From positions 6,012,001 to 6,076,000 of the forward strand of contig NZ_JAALDK010000001.1 in assembly GCF_013366925.1 (NCBI RefSeq): DNA of 64,000 nt, written 5' to 3'. Both the position numbers and the translations under genes were made by a program. Position 1 is the first letter of the stretch, and each line of letters begins with the position of its first letter. Below the pieces are notes generated by a model. The model was not told the DNA's origin and made no database searches. It saw nothing but the letters and a program-made list of their open reading frames with translations. Shown here in pieces: positions 19,014 through 28,852 of this stretch. The stretch comes from Paraburkholderia youngii (GTDB taxonomy: Bacteria; Pseudomonadota; Gammaproteobacteria; Burkholderiales; Burkholderiaceae).

Positions 19014-19907
19014 ATGCGCATAATCCTGATCACCGGTATCTCCGGCTCCGGCAAATCGGTTGCCCTGAACGCGCTCGAAGACGCGGGTTATTACTGCGTC
19101 GACAATCTGCCGCCGCGTTTTCTGCAGCAACTCGCCACCTACCTCGCCGCTGACGGCCAGGACCGTCTCGCGGTCGCGATCGACGCGCGCTCCGGTTCGT
19201 CGCTCGACGAAATGCCCGCGATGATCCGCGACCTCAAGCGCTCGCACGACGTGCGCGTGCTGTTCCTGAGCGCGAGCACGCAGTCGCTGATTCAACGCTT
19301 TTCCGAAACGCGCCGCCGCCATCCGTTGTCTGGCTCGCCCGCGCACGACGCGGACGTTGGCCTGCTCACGTCGCTCGCCGAAGCGATCGAACGCGAGCGC
19401 GAACTGGTCGCGGGACTTGCCGAATTCGGCCATCAGATCGACACGAGCAATCTGCGCGCGAACGTGCTGCGTGCATGGGTCAAACGCTTCATCGAGCAAG
19501 AGGACGCGGGGCTCGTGCTGATGTTCGAGTCGTTCGGTTTCAAGCGCGGCGTACCGCTCGACGCGGATTTCGTATTCGACGTACGCACGCTGCCGAACCC
19601 ATACTACGATCATGAATTGAGGCCGCTCACCGGGCTCGATAAACCGGTGATGGATTTTCTCGATGCGCAGCCGGTCGTCCACGAGATGATCGACGACATC
19701 GAGAAGTACCTGTCCAAGTGGCTGCCGCATTTCCGCGACGACAATCGCAGTTATCTGACCGTCGCAATCGGTTGCACGGGCGGCCAGCACCGCTCGGTAT
19801 TCATCGCGGAGACGCTTGCCGCGCGTCTCGCAACATCGGCGAATGTGATTGTGCGGCACCGCGATGCGCCGGTCGACGTCGGCGAATCATCGAAGCTGGT
19901 GGCTTAA
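19014..19907 (+). CDS. rapZ: RNase adapter protein RapZ
   Basis: An RNA-binding P-loop protein that in enterics directs RNase E to the GlmZ sRNA and so controls GlmS. It is 297 aa. Walker A GISGSGKS lies at 8-15, with the [10 protein letters not shown] and [19 protein letters not shown] stretches and the C-terminal [15 protein letters not shown] motif. ATG at 19014 is used because the P-loop follows at once; the 15 extra upstream residues are not family-like. Whether GlmZ/GlmY sRNAs exist in this organism cannot be judged here. Confidence 0.94.
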   Translation: MRIILITGISGSGKSVALNALEDAGYYCVDNLPPRFLQQLATYLAADGQDRLAVAIDARSGSSLDEMPAMIRDLKRSHDVRVLFLSASTQSLIQRFSETRRRHPLSGSPAHDADVGLLTSLAEAIERERELVAGLAEFGHQIDTSNLRANVLRAWVKRFIEQEDAGLVLMFESFGFKRGVPLDADFVFDVRTLPNPYYDHELRPLTGLDKPVMDFLDAQPVVHEMIDDIEKYLSKWLPHFRDDNRSYLTVAIGCTGGQHRSVFIAETLAARLATSANVIVRHRDAPVDVGESSKLVA

Positions 19908-19946
19908 CCGGCCGCATCGCGCGGCCTTAACCCGAAGCGTTGCGCC

Positions 19947-20582
19947 ATGTCCTCTACGCCTACTGTGTACGCCGATTTGCCGCTGTTTCCGCTGCATACG
20001 GTGCTATTTCCCGATGGCTTGCTGCCGCTAAAAATCTTCGAAGCGCGCTACCTCGACATGGCGCGTGACTGCCTGCGCGAAAAAACACCGTTCGGCGTGT
20101 GCATGCTGAAAAGCGGCGCCGAAGTCGCGCGTGAGGAAGAACCTTCGGTGCCCGAAACGATCGGCTGTCTCGCCGAAATCGACGAGTGCGACGTCGAGGC
20201 ATTCGGCATGTTGCTGATTCGCGCACGCGGCACGAAGCGCTTTCGTCTGTTGTCGCATCGCGTCGAAGCGAGCGGTCTGCTGGTCGGCATGGCCGAGCCG
20301 CTCGCCGACGACTTGCCGCTCGAAGGCAACGAGCTCTTGGCCAAATTCGGCGCGTGCGCGGAAGTGCTCGAACGGATCATCGCGACGATCCGCGAACGCG
20401 ATCCGGACAGCCTGCCGTTCGCGGAGCCTTTCCGGCTCGACGATCCGTCGTGGGTGTCCAACCGTCTCGCCGAGGTGCTGCCAATCGCGTTGCGCGCGCG
20501 GCAAAAGCTGATGGAACTGACCGATGCCGGCGCGCGCATCGACGTCGTGCATCACTACATGCAGCAGCATCAGTTGCTGTGA
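19947..20582 (+). CDS. Lon-N (LON substrate-binding) domain protein
   Basis: A 211-aa stand-alone Lon N-terminal domain protein, with no AAA+ or Ser-Lys protease domain. The start LPLFPLHTVLFPDGLLPLKIFEARYLDM is the classic Lon-N strand-helix pattern, and a helical bundle forms the C-terminal third. Its function is not established; a peptide- or substrate-binding role is assumed from the domain. It lies 39 nt after rapZ and is probably the last gene of this plus-strand block, convergent with mutY. Confidence 0.85.
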   Translation: MSSTPTVYADLPLFPLHTVLFPDGLLPLKIFEARYLDMARDCLREKTPFGVCMLKSGAEVAREEEPSVPETIGCLAEIDECDVEAFGMLLIRARGTKRFRLLSHRVEASGLLVGMAEPLADDLPLEGNELLAKFGACAEVLERIIATIRERDPDSLPFAEPFRLDDPSWVSNRLAEVLPIALRARQKLMELTDAGARIDVVHHYMQQHQLL

Positions 20583-20603
20583 AATCCTGAAGTCGTCCTT
20601 CCG

Positions 20604-21737
20604 CTAGATCAACGAACCATGCAGGCTGGCGAGCAGCTTGCGCACCGGCGCCGGCACGCCGAACGAATCCAGATCGCTGAGCGCAACCCAGGCGGTGTCC
20701 GCATCGTTGAGCGCGGCCAGAGCACCGACACCGCGATCGAGTTCGGCAAGCCGCGGTTCGATGTCGAGCTTGAAATGCGTGAACACATGGGAGAACGACG
20801 CAAGCGCCGACACTTCACCGTTGCTGCCGAACGCTCGCGCGCGTTCGGCGAGCTTCGCTTCGTCGGCGGCTTCGGGCAGACTCCACAGACCGCCCCAGAT
20901 GCCCGACGGCGGACGCCGCTCGAGCATCACCGCGTTGCCGTCGCGCAGCACCAGCATCCACGTGCGGCGCGTGGGCACCGCTTTCTTCGGGCGCGCGGTC
21001 GGCAATTCGCGCTGACGTCCGGTGACGTTGGCGACGCAGTCCGGCGCGAACGGACAGCGCGTGCAGTCGGGTTTGCCGCGCACGCACAAGGTCGCGCCGA
21101 GATCCATCAAGCCCTGCGTGTAGCCGCTGAGCTCCGCGTTCGACGCATTCGACGGCAATAGTGATTCCGCGAGCGTCCACATCGCGTTCTCGACTTTCTT
21201 CTCGCCCGGAAAACCTTCGACGCCGAACACGCGCGCGAGCACACGCTTCACGTTGCCATCGAGAATCGTCGCGCGCGCACCGAACGCAAACGACGCGATC
21301 GCCGCGGCCGTCGAGCGGCCAATGCCGGGCAACTCGGCGAGTTCATCAACCGACGCGGGAAACGCGCCGCCATGCTGCTCGACGACGACCTGCGCGCAGC
21401 GATGCAGATTGCGCGCGCGCGTGTAGTAGCCGAGGCCGGCCCACGATGCCATCACGTCATCGGACGGCGCCGCGGCGAGCGCGGCGACATCCGGGAAACG
21501 CGCGAGGAATTTCGCGTAGTACGGAATCACCGTCGAGACCTGGGTCTGCTGCAGCATGATTTCGGACAGCCAGATTCGATACGGGTCCCGCGTGTTCTGC
21601 CACGGCAGATCGTGGCGGCCATGCTGGCGCTGCCATGCGATCAGGCGCGCGGAAAAATCGGGTATCGGCGTGAATGCGGGCGTGGTGTCGGACGCGCTGG
21701 AGCGCGTGGCGATCGTTGGAGTCAGGCGGGAAGGCAT
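20604..21737 (-). CDS. mutY: A/G-specific adenine glycosylase
   Basis: Removes adenine mispaired with 8-oxoguanine. It is 377 aa. The HhH-GPD domain has the HhH motif LPGIGRSTAAAI and the catalytic Asp in ILDGNVKRVLAR. The [4Fe-4S] loop has the canonical spacing C-x6-C-x2-C-x5-C (CVRGKPDCTRCPFAPDC). A NUDIX-like C-terminal domain that reads 8-oxoG starts near RRTWMLVLRDG. ATG at 21737 lies 7 nt after the mutM stop, so the two genes form a two-gene operon. Confidence 0.95.
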   Translation of the reverse strand: MPSRLTPTIATRSSASDTTPAFTPIPDFSARLIAWQRQHGRHDLPWQNTRDPYRIWLSEIMLQQTQVSTVIPYYAKFLARFPDVAALAAAPSDDVMASWAGLGYYTRARNLHRCAQVVVEQHGGAFPASVDELAELPGIGRSTAAAIASFAFGARATILDGNVKRVLARVFGVEGFPGEKKVENAMWTLAESLLPSNASNAELSGYTQGLMDLGATLCVRGKPDCTRCPFAPDCVANVTGRQRELPTARPKKAVPTRRTWMLVLRDGNAVMLERRPPSGIWGGLWSLPEAADEAKLAERARAFGSNGEVSALASFSHVFTHFKLDIEPRLAELDRGVGALAALNDADTAWVALSDLDSFGVPAPVRKLLASLHGSLI

Positions 21738-21744
21738 CGAGAAT

Positions 21745-22575
21745 CTAGCGCTGGCAAGTGGGACAGAAGTACGTGGAGCGTTGTCCCTGCACGATCTGTT
21801 TGATTGGCGTTGCACACACACGGCATGGCAGGCCCGCGCGATCATAGACGAAGTAGTCGAGCTGGAAATAGCCGCTTTCGCCGTTGCTGCCGACGAAATC
21901 GCGCAGCGTGCTGCCGCCCTTGTCGATCGCGGCGGCGAGCGTCACGCGCACGGCATCGGCCAGCAGTTCATAACGCACGAGCGACACGCGGCCGGCCGCG
22001 GTGGTCGGCCGGATGCCCGCGCGAAAGAGACTTTCCGACGCGTAGATGTTGCCCACGCCGACCACGATGTCGCCTGCCAGCAAAGCCTGCTTCACCGACA
22101 CCTTGCGCCCGCGCGTCAACCGATGCATCAGCGCGCCCGAAAACGCCGGCGAGAAAGGCTCGACGCCAAGGCTCGCGAGCAGCGGATGCTCGAGGATGTC
22201 GCCTTCCTCGCGCGGATGCCACAGCACCGCGCCGAAGCGGCGCGGATCACGATAGCGCAGGATGAAGTCGTCGAAGATCCAGTCGACATGATCGTGCTTC
22301 GCCGCGGCAGGCGGATGCGGCACATGACGCAAAACGCGCAACGTGCCCGTCATGCCGAGGTGCACGATGAACCACCCTGCGTCGATTTCGAACAGCAGAT
22401 ACTTGCCGCGTCGCTCGACTTTGCGCACCACATGGCCACGCAAGGTTTTCGCAAGGTCGGCCGGAATCGGCCAGCGCAGCGCGGCCGTCCGCACGTCGAC
22501 GCGCTCAACCTTGCGCCCGGACACATACGGTTCGATCCCTCGTCGGGTAACCTCGACTTCTGGCAACTCTGGCAT
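21745..22575 (-). CDS. mutM: Formamidopyrimidine-DNA glycosylase
   Basis: Excises 8-oxoguanine and FaPy lesions by base excision repair. It is 276 aa. The catalytic N-terminus PELPEVE (Pro2, Glu3) is intact, the H2TH region carries VGNIYASE, and the C-terminal zinc finger has C-x2-C...C-x2-C (CRVC and CPTC). Placed directly upstream of mutY, it makes an 8-oxoG repair operon, and is divergent from a TPR gene. Confidence 0.96.
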   Translation of the reverse strand: MPELPEVEVTRRGIEPYVSGRKVERVDVRTAALRWPIPADLAKTLRGHVVRKVERRGKYLLFEIDAGWFIVHLGMTGTLRVLRHVPHPPAAAKHDHVDWIFDDFILRYRDPRRFGAVLWHPREEGDILEHPLLASLGVEPFSPAFSGALMHRLTRGRKVSVKQALLAGDIVVGVGNIYASESLFRAGIRPTTAAGRVSLVRYELLADAVRVTLAAAIDKGGSTLRDFVGSNGESGYFQLDYFVYDRAGLPCRVCATPIKQIVQGQRSTYFCPTCQR

Positions 22576-22615
22576 GGCTGATTGGTCTGCTACTTGCGTG
22601 AGTGGTTGTGCGCGT

Positions 22616-22637
22616 ATTGTAGCGAGCGCGTTACAAT
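22616..22637. promoter_or_regulatory. Divergent -10 elements between mutM and the TPR gene
   Basis: TACAAT occurs on the plus strand at 22632-22637 and on the minus strand at 22621-22616. They would serve the TPR gene and mutM respectively. No good -35 boxes were found at standard spacing. Confidence 0.35.
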
Positions 22638-22662
22638 CGACTGAAACATTGAACGGATTTCC

Positions 22663-24504
22663 ATGAACGTGTCCTTCGTGAAGCTGCTTTCAAAGCGCCG
22701 CGCGCGTGTGTCCAACGTGCCGCTCGCCGTGTCCGCTCGCCGGATGCTTGGTGCGGGTGCGCTCGCATTGTGGGCGCTCGCCGCCGTGCCCGCGCATGCG
22801 CAGGACCCGTCGCCAGATTCCGACGACACGTCGGTCACGATGCCGGACCCGCTGGGTCCGTCAACCCCTCAAGACGAAAAGTCTTTGCCCGGGGTGCCTC
22901 TGTCGAGCCAGATCGTCTTCCAGGTGCTGGCCGCCGAGATCGCGCTGCAGCGCGATCAGCCAGCACCGGCCTATCAGACCTACCTCGCGCTCGCTCGCGA
23001 CACGCACGACCCGCGCATGGCGCAACGCGCCACCGAAATCGCGCTGGCCGCGCAGAGCCCATCGGACGCGCTCGCCGCCGCGCAATTGTGGCAACAGTAC
23101 GCGCCCGGTTCGGAACGCGCCGCGCAACTCGACGCGTCGCTGCTCGTGCTGTCCGGCAAGCCCGACGACGCGTCGCCGATCCTGTCGCAGGAACTCGCGA
23201 AGGTACCTGAGGAAAATCGCGGCAGCGCAATCCTCGCGCTGCAATTGCTGTTGTCGCGCGGCCCGAACCGCGTCGGTGGCCTGCACGTGTTGCAGGACCT
23301 GCTGAAGAACGACATGAACCGGCCGGAAGCGCAACTGGCCGTCGCACGCCAGCAGCTGCTGGCCGACGACGCGCCGGGTGCGCGCAAGTCGCTCGAGCAG
23401 GCGCTCACGATCAAGCCCGACTATCTGCCCGCGGCGTTGGTGCTGTCGCAGATGGGCCCAGAGGAGCGCAAGGAAGGCATCGCGTCGCTCGAAAAGTACG
23501 TGCAGCAGAATCCGAAATCGCATGACGCGCGGCTCGCGCTCGCGCAGATGTATCTCGCGAGCGACCGTCTCGACGACGCGCAGAAGCAGTTCGAGATCAT
23601 GCGCAAGGCAAACGCCAACGACCTGACGCCGTTGATGGCGCTCGCGCTGATCAAGATCCAGCAGAAGAAACTCCCCGAAGCACAGACCTATCTGATTCAA
23701 TACGCGCAGCAGGCCGAGAAGACGCCGGGCGCCGATGCGGGCCAGGCCTATATCTATCTCGCGCAGCTAGCGCTCGAACAGAAGAATGAGGCGGCCGCGA
23801 GCGACTGGCTGAACAAGATCTCGCCGGCGAGTCAGCAATACCTGGCCGCGCAGATCACGCGCGCGCAACTGCTCGCGAAGCAGGGCAAGACCGAGGAGGC
23901 GCGCCAGTTGCTCGCCAACTTGCAGACCTCGGATCCGCGTGACGTGGCGCTGATCGCGCGCACCGATGCAGCGATCCTGTTCGACGCGAAGCGCTACCCG
24001 GAGGCCGAAGCGCGTCTGCAGCAAGCCACGGCGAACTTTCCCGACGACCCCGACCTCACCTACGACTACGCGATGGCCGCCGAGAAAACCGGCCATTACG
24101 ACGTCATGGAAGCGCAGTTGCGCAAGCTGATCGAGACGCAGCCGGACAATCCGCAGGCGTATAACGCGCTCGGCTATTCGCTCGCCGATCGCAACCAGCG
24201 CCTGCCGGAAGCGGACAAGCTGGTCGAGAAGGCCTCGGCCCTTGCACCGAACGATGCGTTCATCATGGACAGCGTCGGCTGGGTCAAGTACCGGATGGGT
24301 AACACGGCCGATGCGATCAAGCTGCTGCGCAAGGCATACAGCCTCCAGCCGAACGCCGAGATCGGCGCGCACCTCGGCGAGGTGCTGTGGAAGGCCGGCG
24401 AACAGGAACAGGCGCGCGCCGCGTTCCGCGAGGCGCGCAAGCTCGAACCCAACAACGAGACTCTCGTCAAAACGTTGCAACGTCTTCAGGTAAACGATCT
24501 TTGA
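22663..24504 (+). CDS. Secreted tetratricopeptide repeat protein
   Basis: A 613-aa periplasmic or envelope-associated TPR protein. A long signal peptide (about 1-46, ending VPAHAQD) precedes an acidic linker and then at least a dozen TPR-like helical pairs, most clearly in the [18 protein letters not shown] and [20 protein letters not shown] regions. It has no enzymatic motif. The stop codon overlaps the lolB ATG (TGATG), so it is translationally coupled to the lipoprotein-sorting gene; a role in envelope assembly is inference. Confidence 0.85.
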   Translation: MNVSFVKLLSKRRARVSNVPLAVSARRMLGAGALALWALAAVPAHAQDPSPDSDDTSVTMPDPLGPSTPQDEKSLPGVPLSSQIVFQVLAAEIALQRDQPAPAYQTYLALARDTHDPRMAQRATEIALAAQSPSDALAAAQLWQQYAPGSERAAQLDASLLVLSGKPDDASPILSQELAKVPEENRGSAILALQLLLSRGPNRVGGLHVLQDLLKNDMNRPEAQLAVARQQLLADDAPGARKSLEQALTIKPDYLPAALVLSQMGPEERKEGIASLEKYVQQNPKSHDARLALAQMYLASDRLDDAQKQFEIMRKANANDLTPLMALALIKIQQKKLPEAQTYLIQYAQQAEKTPGADAGQAYIYLAQLALEQKNEAAASDWLNKISPASQQYLAAQITRAQLLAKQGKTEEARQLLANLQTSDPRDVALIARTDAAILFDAKRYPEAEARLQQATANFPDDPDLTYDYAMAAEKTGHYDVMEAQLRKLIETQPDNPQAYNALGYSLADRNQRLPEADKLVEKASALAPNDAFIMDSVGWVKYRMGNTADAIKLLRKAYSLQPNAEIGAHLGEVLWKAGEQEQARAAFREARKLEPNNETLVKTLQRLQVNDL

Positions 24505-25136
24505 TGCGTCTTTCCCGTTTGATTTCTTTTGCCATGGCGCCGCGCGGCATCGCGCTTGGTCTCGCGGCGGCAGCGGTTGTCGCGTTGGCCGGCTGCGCAT
24601 CGGTGAAGCCGCAGGGGCCGTCCACGTCGAACGCCGCGACCGAAGTCACCGCGCAAACGAGCCGCTCGTATCAGGGCCGCTTCGCGATCCAGTACAACGA
24701 TCAGTACGGCCAGCAGCGCAACGCTTACGGCAATTTCTCGTGGCAGGAAACCGGCGACACTGTCACGCTGCAATTGCGCAATCCGCTCGGCCAGACGCTG
24801 GCCATCGTGACCTCGTCACCGGCTTCGGCGACGCTCGAGCTGCCGAACCGCCAGCCGCTCACCGCCGATAACGTGTCGACGCTGATGCAAAACGCGCTCG
24901 GCTTCACGCTGCCGGTCGAAGGGTTACGCTACTGGCTGCAGCCGTCGCCGGCGCCGACCTCGCGCGCGCAGACCGAGAAGGATCCCGAGCAACCGTCGCG
25001 CCTGAAGCAGATCACCCAGGATGGCTGGACGATCGACTATGTCGCCTATGCCGATGCGCCAGCCACCGGCGTGAAGCGCGTCAATCTGAGTCGCTCGGAG
25101 CCGCCGCTCGACATCAAGCTCGTGCTCGATCAGTGA
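24504..25136 (+). CDS. lolB: Outer-membrane lipoprotein LolB
   Basis: The outer-membrane receptor that accepts lipoproteins from LolA and inserts them. It is 210 aa with a type-II signal peptide ending in the lipobox ALAGC (Cys about residue 31), then a LolB/LolA-like beta-barrel fold (RSYQGRFAIQYNDQ...). The start ATG at 24504 overlaps the upstream stop by one base. ispE follows after 87 nt, the usual lolB-ispE order. Confidence 0.9.
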   Translation: MRLSRLISFAMAPRGIALGLAAAAVVALAGCASVKPQGPSTSNAATEVTAQTSRSYQGRFAIQYNDQYGQQRNAYGNFSWQETGDTVTLQLRNPLGQTLAIVTSSPASATLELPNRQPLTADNVSTLMQNALGFTLPVEGLRYWLQPSPAPTSRAQTEKDPEQPSRLKQITQDGWTIDYVAYADAPATGVKRVNLSRSEPPLDIKLVLDQ

Positions 25137-25223
25137 GTCGTCGTTGCTGCTATTTGTCCCGGCATCCGCTCACGTAACCTTGCCACCCGTTTGGCGCCAC
25201 CGTGGCGCATGTAGCCTTCACTC

Positions 25224-26105
25224 ATGATCGAAACAACCGATTCGCTGCGCGACTGTCTCGCGCCAGCGAAACTCAATCTCTTCCTGCACATCACCGGCCG
25301 TCGGCCGGATGGTTATCACACGCTGCAAACGGTCTTCCAGTTGCTCGACTGGGGCGACACGCTGCACTTCACGCGACGCGATGACGGTCTCATCACGCGC
25401 CGCACCGAAATCGCCGACGTGCCGCCCGAGCATGACCTGACCGTACGGGCCGCGACGTTGCTGAAGTCGCATACGGGCTCTCGCGAAGGTGTCGATATCG
25501 AAATCGACAAGCGCCTGCCGATGGGCGCGGGCCTCGGCGGCGGCAGCTCCGACGCGGCGACGACGCTGCTCGCGCTCAATCGCCTGTGGAAGCTCGATCT
25601 GCCGCGTCAGGAGTTGCAGGATCTTGCGTTGAAGCTCGGCGCGGACGTGCCTTTCTTTGTATTTGGAAAAAATGCGTTTGCAGAGGGTGTCGGAGAATCA
25701 TTAGACGTTGTACAATTGCCGCCGCGTCACTTTCTGGTAGTGACGCCGAGGGTGCAGGTTCCAACTGCAGCGATTTTTTCCGAAAAAGCGTTGACAAGAG
25801 ATACAAAGCCTCTCATAATTACGGACTTTCCTGCAGAACACAGCTGCAACACTGAATGGCCAGAAAGCTTCGGCCGGAATGACATGCAGCAGGTTGTAGT
25901 AGGAAAGTACGCGGAAGTAGCGCAAGTGTTGCGATGGTTTGAGAGCATCGCACCAGCGCGGATGTCCGGATCGGGTGCCAGTGTTTTTGCAGCGTTCCGT
26001 AGCAAAGCTGAAGCAGAAGCGGCGCAAGCCAAGCTGCCCGGCGAATGGAACAGTGCAGTAGCCGCGGGCTTGGATCAGCATCCACTCTTTGCTTTCGCGT
26101 CATAA
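25224..26105 (+). CDS. ispE: 4-diphosphocytidyl-2-C-methyl-D-erythritol kinase
   Basis: Phosphorylates CDP-ME in the MEP isoprenoid pathway. It is 293 aa and belongs to the GHMP kinase fold. The N-terminal [19 protein letters not shown] motif, the ATP loop [14 protein letters not shown] (about 95-108) and the C-terminal [14 protein letters not shown] motif are intact. The second half (about 25650-25990) is visibly richer in A/T than its neighbours, and it contains a consensus sigma-70 promoter facing the downstream tRNA gene. Confidence 0.95.
   Translation: MIETTDSLRDCLAPAKLNLFLHITGRRPDGYHTLQTVFQLLDWGDTLHFTRRDDGLITRRTEIADVPPEHDLTVRAATLLKSHTGSREGVDIEIDKRLPMGAGLGGGSSDAATTLLALNRLWKLDLPRQELQDLALKLGADVPFFVFGKNAFAEGVGESLDVVQLPPRHFLVVTPRVQVPTAAIFSEKALTRDTKPLIITDFPAEHSCNTEWPESFGRNDMQQVVVGKYAEVAQVLRWFESIAPARMSGSGASVFAAFRSKAEAEAAQAKLPGEWNSAVAAGLDQHPLFAFAS
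25791..25819 (+). promoter_or_regulatory. Sigma-70 promoter inside ispE for tRNA-Gln/prs
   Basis: A perfect TTGACA (25791-25796), a 17-nt spacer and CATAAT (25814-25819, 5/6) form one of the best sigma-70 promoters in the window. It lies inside the ispE coding sequence and points to tRNA-Gln, about 340 nt downstream. Confidence 0.65.
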
Positions 26106-26157
26106 GTTTTGCATCGTCGAACGAAACTCCACGTTCGGCGGAGCTCAAAGTTAGTGT

Positions 26158-26234
26158 AGGGGAGTCGCCAAGCTGGTTAAGGCACCGGATTTTGATTCCG
26201 GCATGCAAAGGTTCGAATCCTTTCTCCCCTGCCA
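26158..26234 (+). tRNA. tRNA-Gln (anticodon UUG)
   Basis: A cloverleaf folds with a perfect 7-bp acceptor stem AGGGGAG/CTCCCCT, an anticodon stem CCGGA/TCCGG enclosing TTTTGAT (anticodon TTG), a T arm with GGTTCGAATCC, and an encoded 3' CCA. It lies between ispE and prs and reads the CAA/CAG Gln codons. Confidence 0.95.
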
Positions 26235-26305
26235 AAAATTCTCGTAGTTCGCTGTAGTTCGCCGCAGTAATTCACATTCTCCCGCCCCCAGCCTGAAGTA
26301 GGTGC

Positions 26306-27265
26306 ATGATGAGCAGCCATGACGGCCTGATGGTTTTTACTGGCAACGCAAATCCCGCGCTTGCACAGGAAGTCGTCAAAAACCTCGGTATTCCCCTCGG
26401 CAAAGCAATGGTTAGCCGTTTCTCGGACGGTGAAATCCAGGTCGAGATTCAGGAAAATGTGCGCGGCAAGGATGTCTTCGTCCTGCAATCCACGTGCGCG
26501 CCGACTAACGACAATCTGATGGAACTGATGATCATGGTCGATGCGCTCAAGCGCGCATCCGCTGGCCGGATCACCGCAGCCATCCCTTACTTCGGTTATG
26601 CCCGTCAGGATCGTCGCCCGCGTTCGGCGCGTGTCGCGATCTCGGCGAAGGTCGTGGCGAACATGCTGGAAATCGCCGGCGTCGAGCGGATCATCACGAT
26701 GGATCTGCACGCCGACCAGATTCAAGGCTTCTTCGACATCCCGGTCGACAACATCTACGCAACGCCCGTGCTGCTCGGCGATCTGCGCAAGCAGAACTAC
26801 GACAACCTGATGGTTGTTTCGCCGGACGTCGGCGGTGTGGTCCGCGCCCGTGCATTGGCGAAGCAACTCAATTGCGACCTCGCGATCATCGACAAGCGTC
26901 GTCCGAAGGCGAACGTCGCCGAAGTGATGAACATCATCGGTGAAGTCGAAGGCCGCACCTGCGTGATCATGGACGACATGGTCGACACCGCAGGCACGCT
27001 GTGCAAGGCCGCGCAGGTTCTGAAGGAACGCGGCGCGAAGCAGGTATTCGCGTACGCCACCCACCCGGTTCTGTCGGGCGGCGCGGGCGAGCGTATCGCC
27101 GCCTCCGCACTCGACGAACTCGTAGTCACGGACACGATCCCGCTCGGCGAAGAAGCCCGTTCGTGCGCGAAGATCCGTTCGCTGACGAGCGCCGGTTTGC
27201 TCGCCGAAACGTTCTCGCGCATCCGCCGCGGCGATTCGGTGATGTCGCTGTTCGCTGAAAGTTAA
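26306..27265 (+). CDS. prs: Ribose-phosphate pyrophosphokinase (PRPP synthetase)
   Basis: Makes PRPP from ribose-5-P and ATP for nucleotide, His and Trp synthesis. It is 319 aa (318 if the second of two adjacent ATG codons is used). The catalytic flexible loop [12 protein letters not shown], the metal site [12 protein letters not shown] and the PRPP-binding [13 protein letters not shown] motif are all present. The start falls just downstream of the tRNA-Gln gene. A terminator follows, then rplY. Confidence 0.97.
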   Translation: MMSSHDGLMVFTGNANPALAQEVVKNLGIPLGKAMVSRFSDGEIQVEIQENVRGKDVFVLQSTCAPTNDNLMELMIMVDALKRASAGRITAAIPYFGYARQDRRPRSARVAISAKVVANMLEIAGVERIITMDLHADQIQGFFDIPVDNIYATPVLLGDLRKQNYDNLMVVSPDVGGVVRARALAKQLNCDLAIIDKRRPKANVAEVMNIIGEVEGRTCVIMDDMVDTAGTLCKAAQVLKERGAKQVFAYATHPVLSGGAGERIAASALDELVVTDTIPLGEEARSCAKIRSLTSAGLLAETFSRIRRGDSVMSLFAES

Positions 27266-27277
27266 GCATTTGCGAAG

Positions 27278-27314
27278 ACGCCGCGTACCGCTTGATGCGA
27301 CACGCGGCGTTTTT
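27278..27314 (+). terminator. Rho-independent terminator after prs
   Basis: The 9-bp perfect stem ACGCCGCGT/ACGCGGCGT has a 15-nt loop and is followed by TTTT. Confidence 0.8.
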
Positions 27315-27428
27315 GCACAATCGGCATGAACGAACGAAGGTTCTTGCCGCGATCCCGGGCCTCAGCCATTACGGCTTCGAGGCCCTGTTTTTACTGCCTG
27401 GTCGCGGGCAGTGCATTGGAGATTCAAC

Positions 27429-28046
27429 ATGAAAGTAGTCGCTTTCGAGCGTTCCCAGCAAGGTACGGGTGCGAGCCGCCGCCTGCGTAACTCGGGCAAG
27501 ACCCCGGGTATCGTTTATGGCGCTGGTGCTGACACGCAACTGATCGAACTCGATCACAACGCCCTGTGGCACGCGCTGAAGAAAGAAGTATTCCACTCGT
27601 CGATCCTCGATCTGGAAGTGGCAGGCAAGTCGCAACAGGTTCTGCTGCGCGACGTGCAATACCACCCGTTCCGTCAGCTCGTGCTGCACGTGGACTTCCA
27701 GCGCGTCGACGCGTCGAAGAAGCTGCACACCAAGGTGCCGCTGCACTTCCTGAACCAGGAAACCAACCCGGCAGTGAAGCTGTCGAGCGCGGTGATCTCG
27801 CACGTCATCAACGAAATCGAAATCGAGTGCCTGCCGTCGGCACTGCCGGAATTCATCGAAGTTGACCTCGCGAAGATCGAAGCTGGTCAATCGGTTCACG
27901 CGAAGGACATCCCGCTGCCGGCAGGTGTGGCGCTCGTCGCCCACGTCGACGCGGAAAACCCGGTGGTCGCTGCTGCAACGATCCCGGCTGGCGCAATCGC
28001 TGAAGACGCTGCTGCTGCTGAAGGCGGCGAAACGCCGGCTGCTTAA
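27429..28046 (+). CDS. rplY: 50S ribosomal protein L25 (CTC/TL5 type)
   Basis: A 5S rRNA-binding ribosomal protein, 205 aa. The N-terminal L25 domain (about 1-90, [23 protein letters not shown]) is followed by the TL5/CTC C-terminal beta domain (about 95-185) and an Ala/Glu-rich tail. It is longer than enteric L25 (about 94 aa) but typical for betaproteobacteria. ATG at 27429 is used; an in-frame upstream start adds only six residues. It is followed by a strong terminator before pth. Confidence 0.95.
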   Translation: MKVVAFERSQQGTGASRRLRNSGKTPGIVYGAGADTQLIELDHNALWHALKKEVFHSSILDLEVAGKSQQVLLRDVQYHPFRQLVLHVDFQRVDASKKLHTKVPLHFLNQETNPAVKLSSAVISHVINEIEIECLPSALPEFIEVDLAKIEAGQSVHAKDIPLPAGVALVAHVDAENPVVAAATIPAGAIAEDAAAAEGGETPAA

Positions 28047-28081
28047 GAGCCTTTCGGTTCGAAGCAAGCAATCCTCTCGAT

Positions 28082-28141
28082 CCGTTTCCAATGAAACGGT
28101 CGATGTGACCCGCCGAGGTTCGCCCTGGCGGGTTTTTTTTT
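28082..28141 (+). terminator. Tandem hairpins with T-tract after rplY
   Basis: A first stem CCGTTTC-CAAT-GAAACGG (28082-28099) is followed by ACCCGCC/GGCGGGT (28108-28133) and eight or more T residues. The second is a canonical intrinsic terminator. Confidence 0.88.
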
Positions 28142-28196
28142 CGGTTTTTTTTAGTCCGGTGCATTTCACTTCCGGACCTGGTGGACTCACGCAATC

Positions 28197-28802
28197 ATGA
28201 TCAAGCTGATCGTCGGGCTCGGCAATCCGGGCGCCGAATACACCGCGACGCGTCACAACGCCGGCTTCTGGCTGGTCGATCAACTCGCACGCGAGGCTGG
28301 CACGACGCTGCGCGACGAGCGGCGCTTTCACGGCTTTTACGCGAAGGCGCGGTTGCATGGCGAGGAAGTGCATCTGCTCGAGCCGCAGACCTACATGAAC
28401 CGTTCTGGTCAGTCGGTCGTCGCGCTTGCGCAATTCTTCAAGATTCTTCCCGACGAGATCCTCGTCGCGCACGACGAGCTCGACATGCCGGCCGGCAGCG
28501 TCAAGCTGAAGCTCGGCGGCGGCAGCGGCGGGCATAATGGCCTGAAGGACATCAGCGCGCATTTGTCGTCGCAGCAATACTGGCGGCTGCGGATCGGCAT
28601 CGGTCATCCGCGTGATCTGATCCCCGAAAGCGCGCGCGCCGGCGCGAAGCCGGACGTCGCGAACTATGTGCTGAAGCCGCCGCGGCGAGAAGAGCAAGAG
28701 GTCATCGACGCGTCGATCGAGCGCGCGCTCGCGGTGATGCCGCAGATCATCAAGGGAGAGCTCGAACGCGCAATGATGCAACTGCATCGCAATAACAGCT
28801 GA
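28197..28802 (+). CDS. pth: Peptidyl-tRNA hydrolase
   Basis: Releases tRNA from prematurely dropped peptidyl-tRNA. It is 201 aa. The N-terminal [27 protein letters not shown] segment holds the catalytic His (about residue 20), and the [10 protein letters not shown] stretch holds the catalytic Asp. A short C-terminal extension with basic residues is present. It follows the rplY terminator closely; hisC starts 50 nt downstream. Confidence 0.96.
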   Translation: MIKLIVGLGNPGAEYTATRHNAGFWLVDQLAREAGTTLRDERRFHGFYAKARLHGEEVHLLEPQTYMNRSGQSVVALAQFFKILPDEILVAHDELDMPAGSVKLKLGGGSGGHNGLKDISAHLSSQQYWRLRIGIGHPRDLIPESARAGAKPDVANYVLKPPRREEQEVIDASIERALAVMPQIIKGELERAMMQLHRNNS

Positions 28803-28852
28803 CGCGCGCCACATCCTTCGAAACCCGCAATCGACCCTGCGAGGAGAATCGC

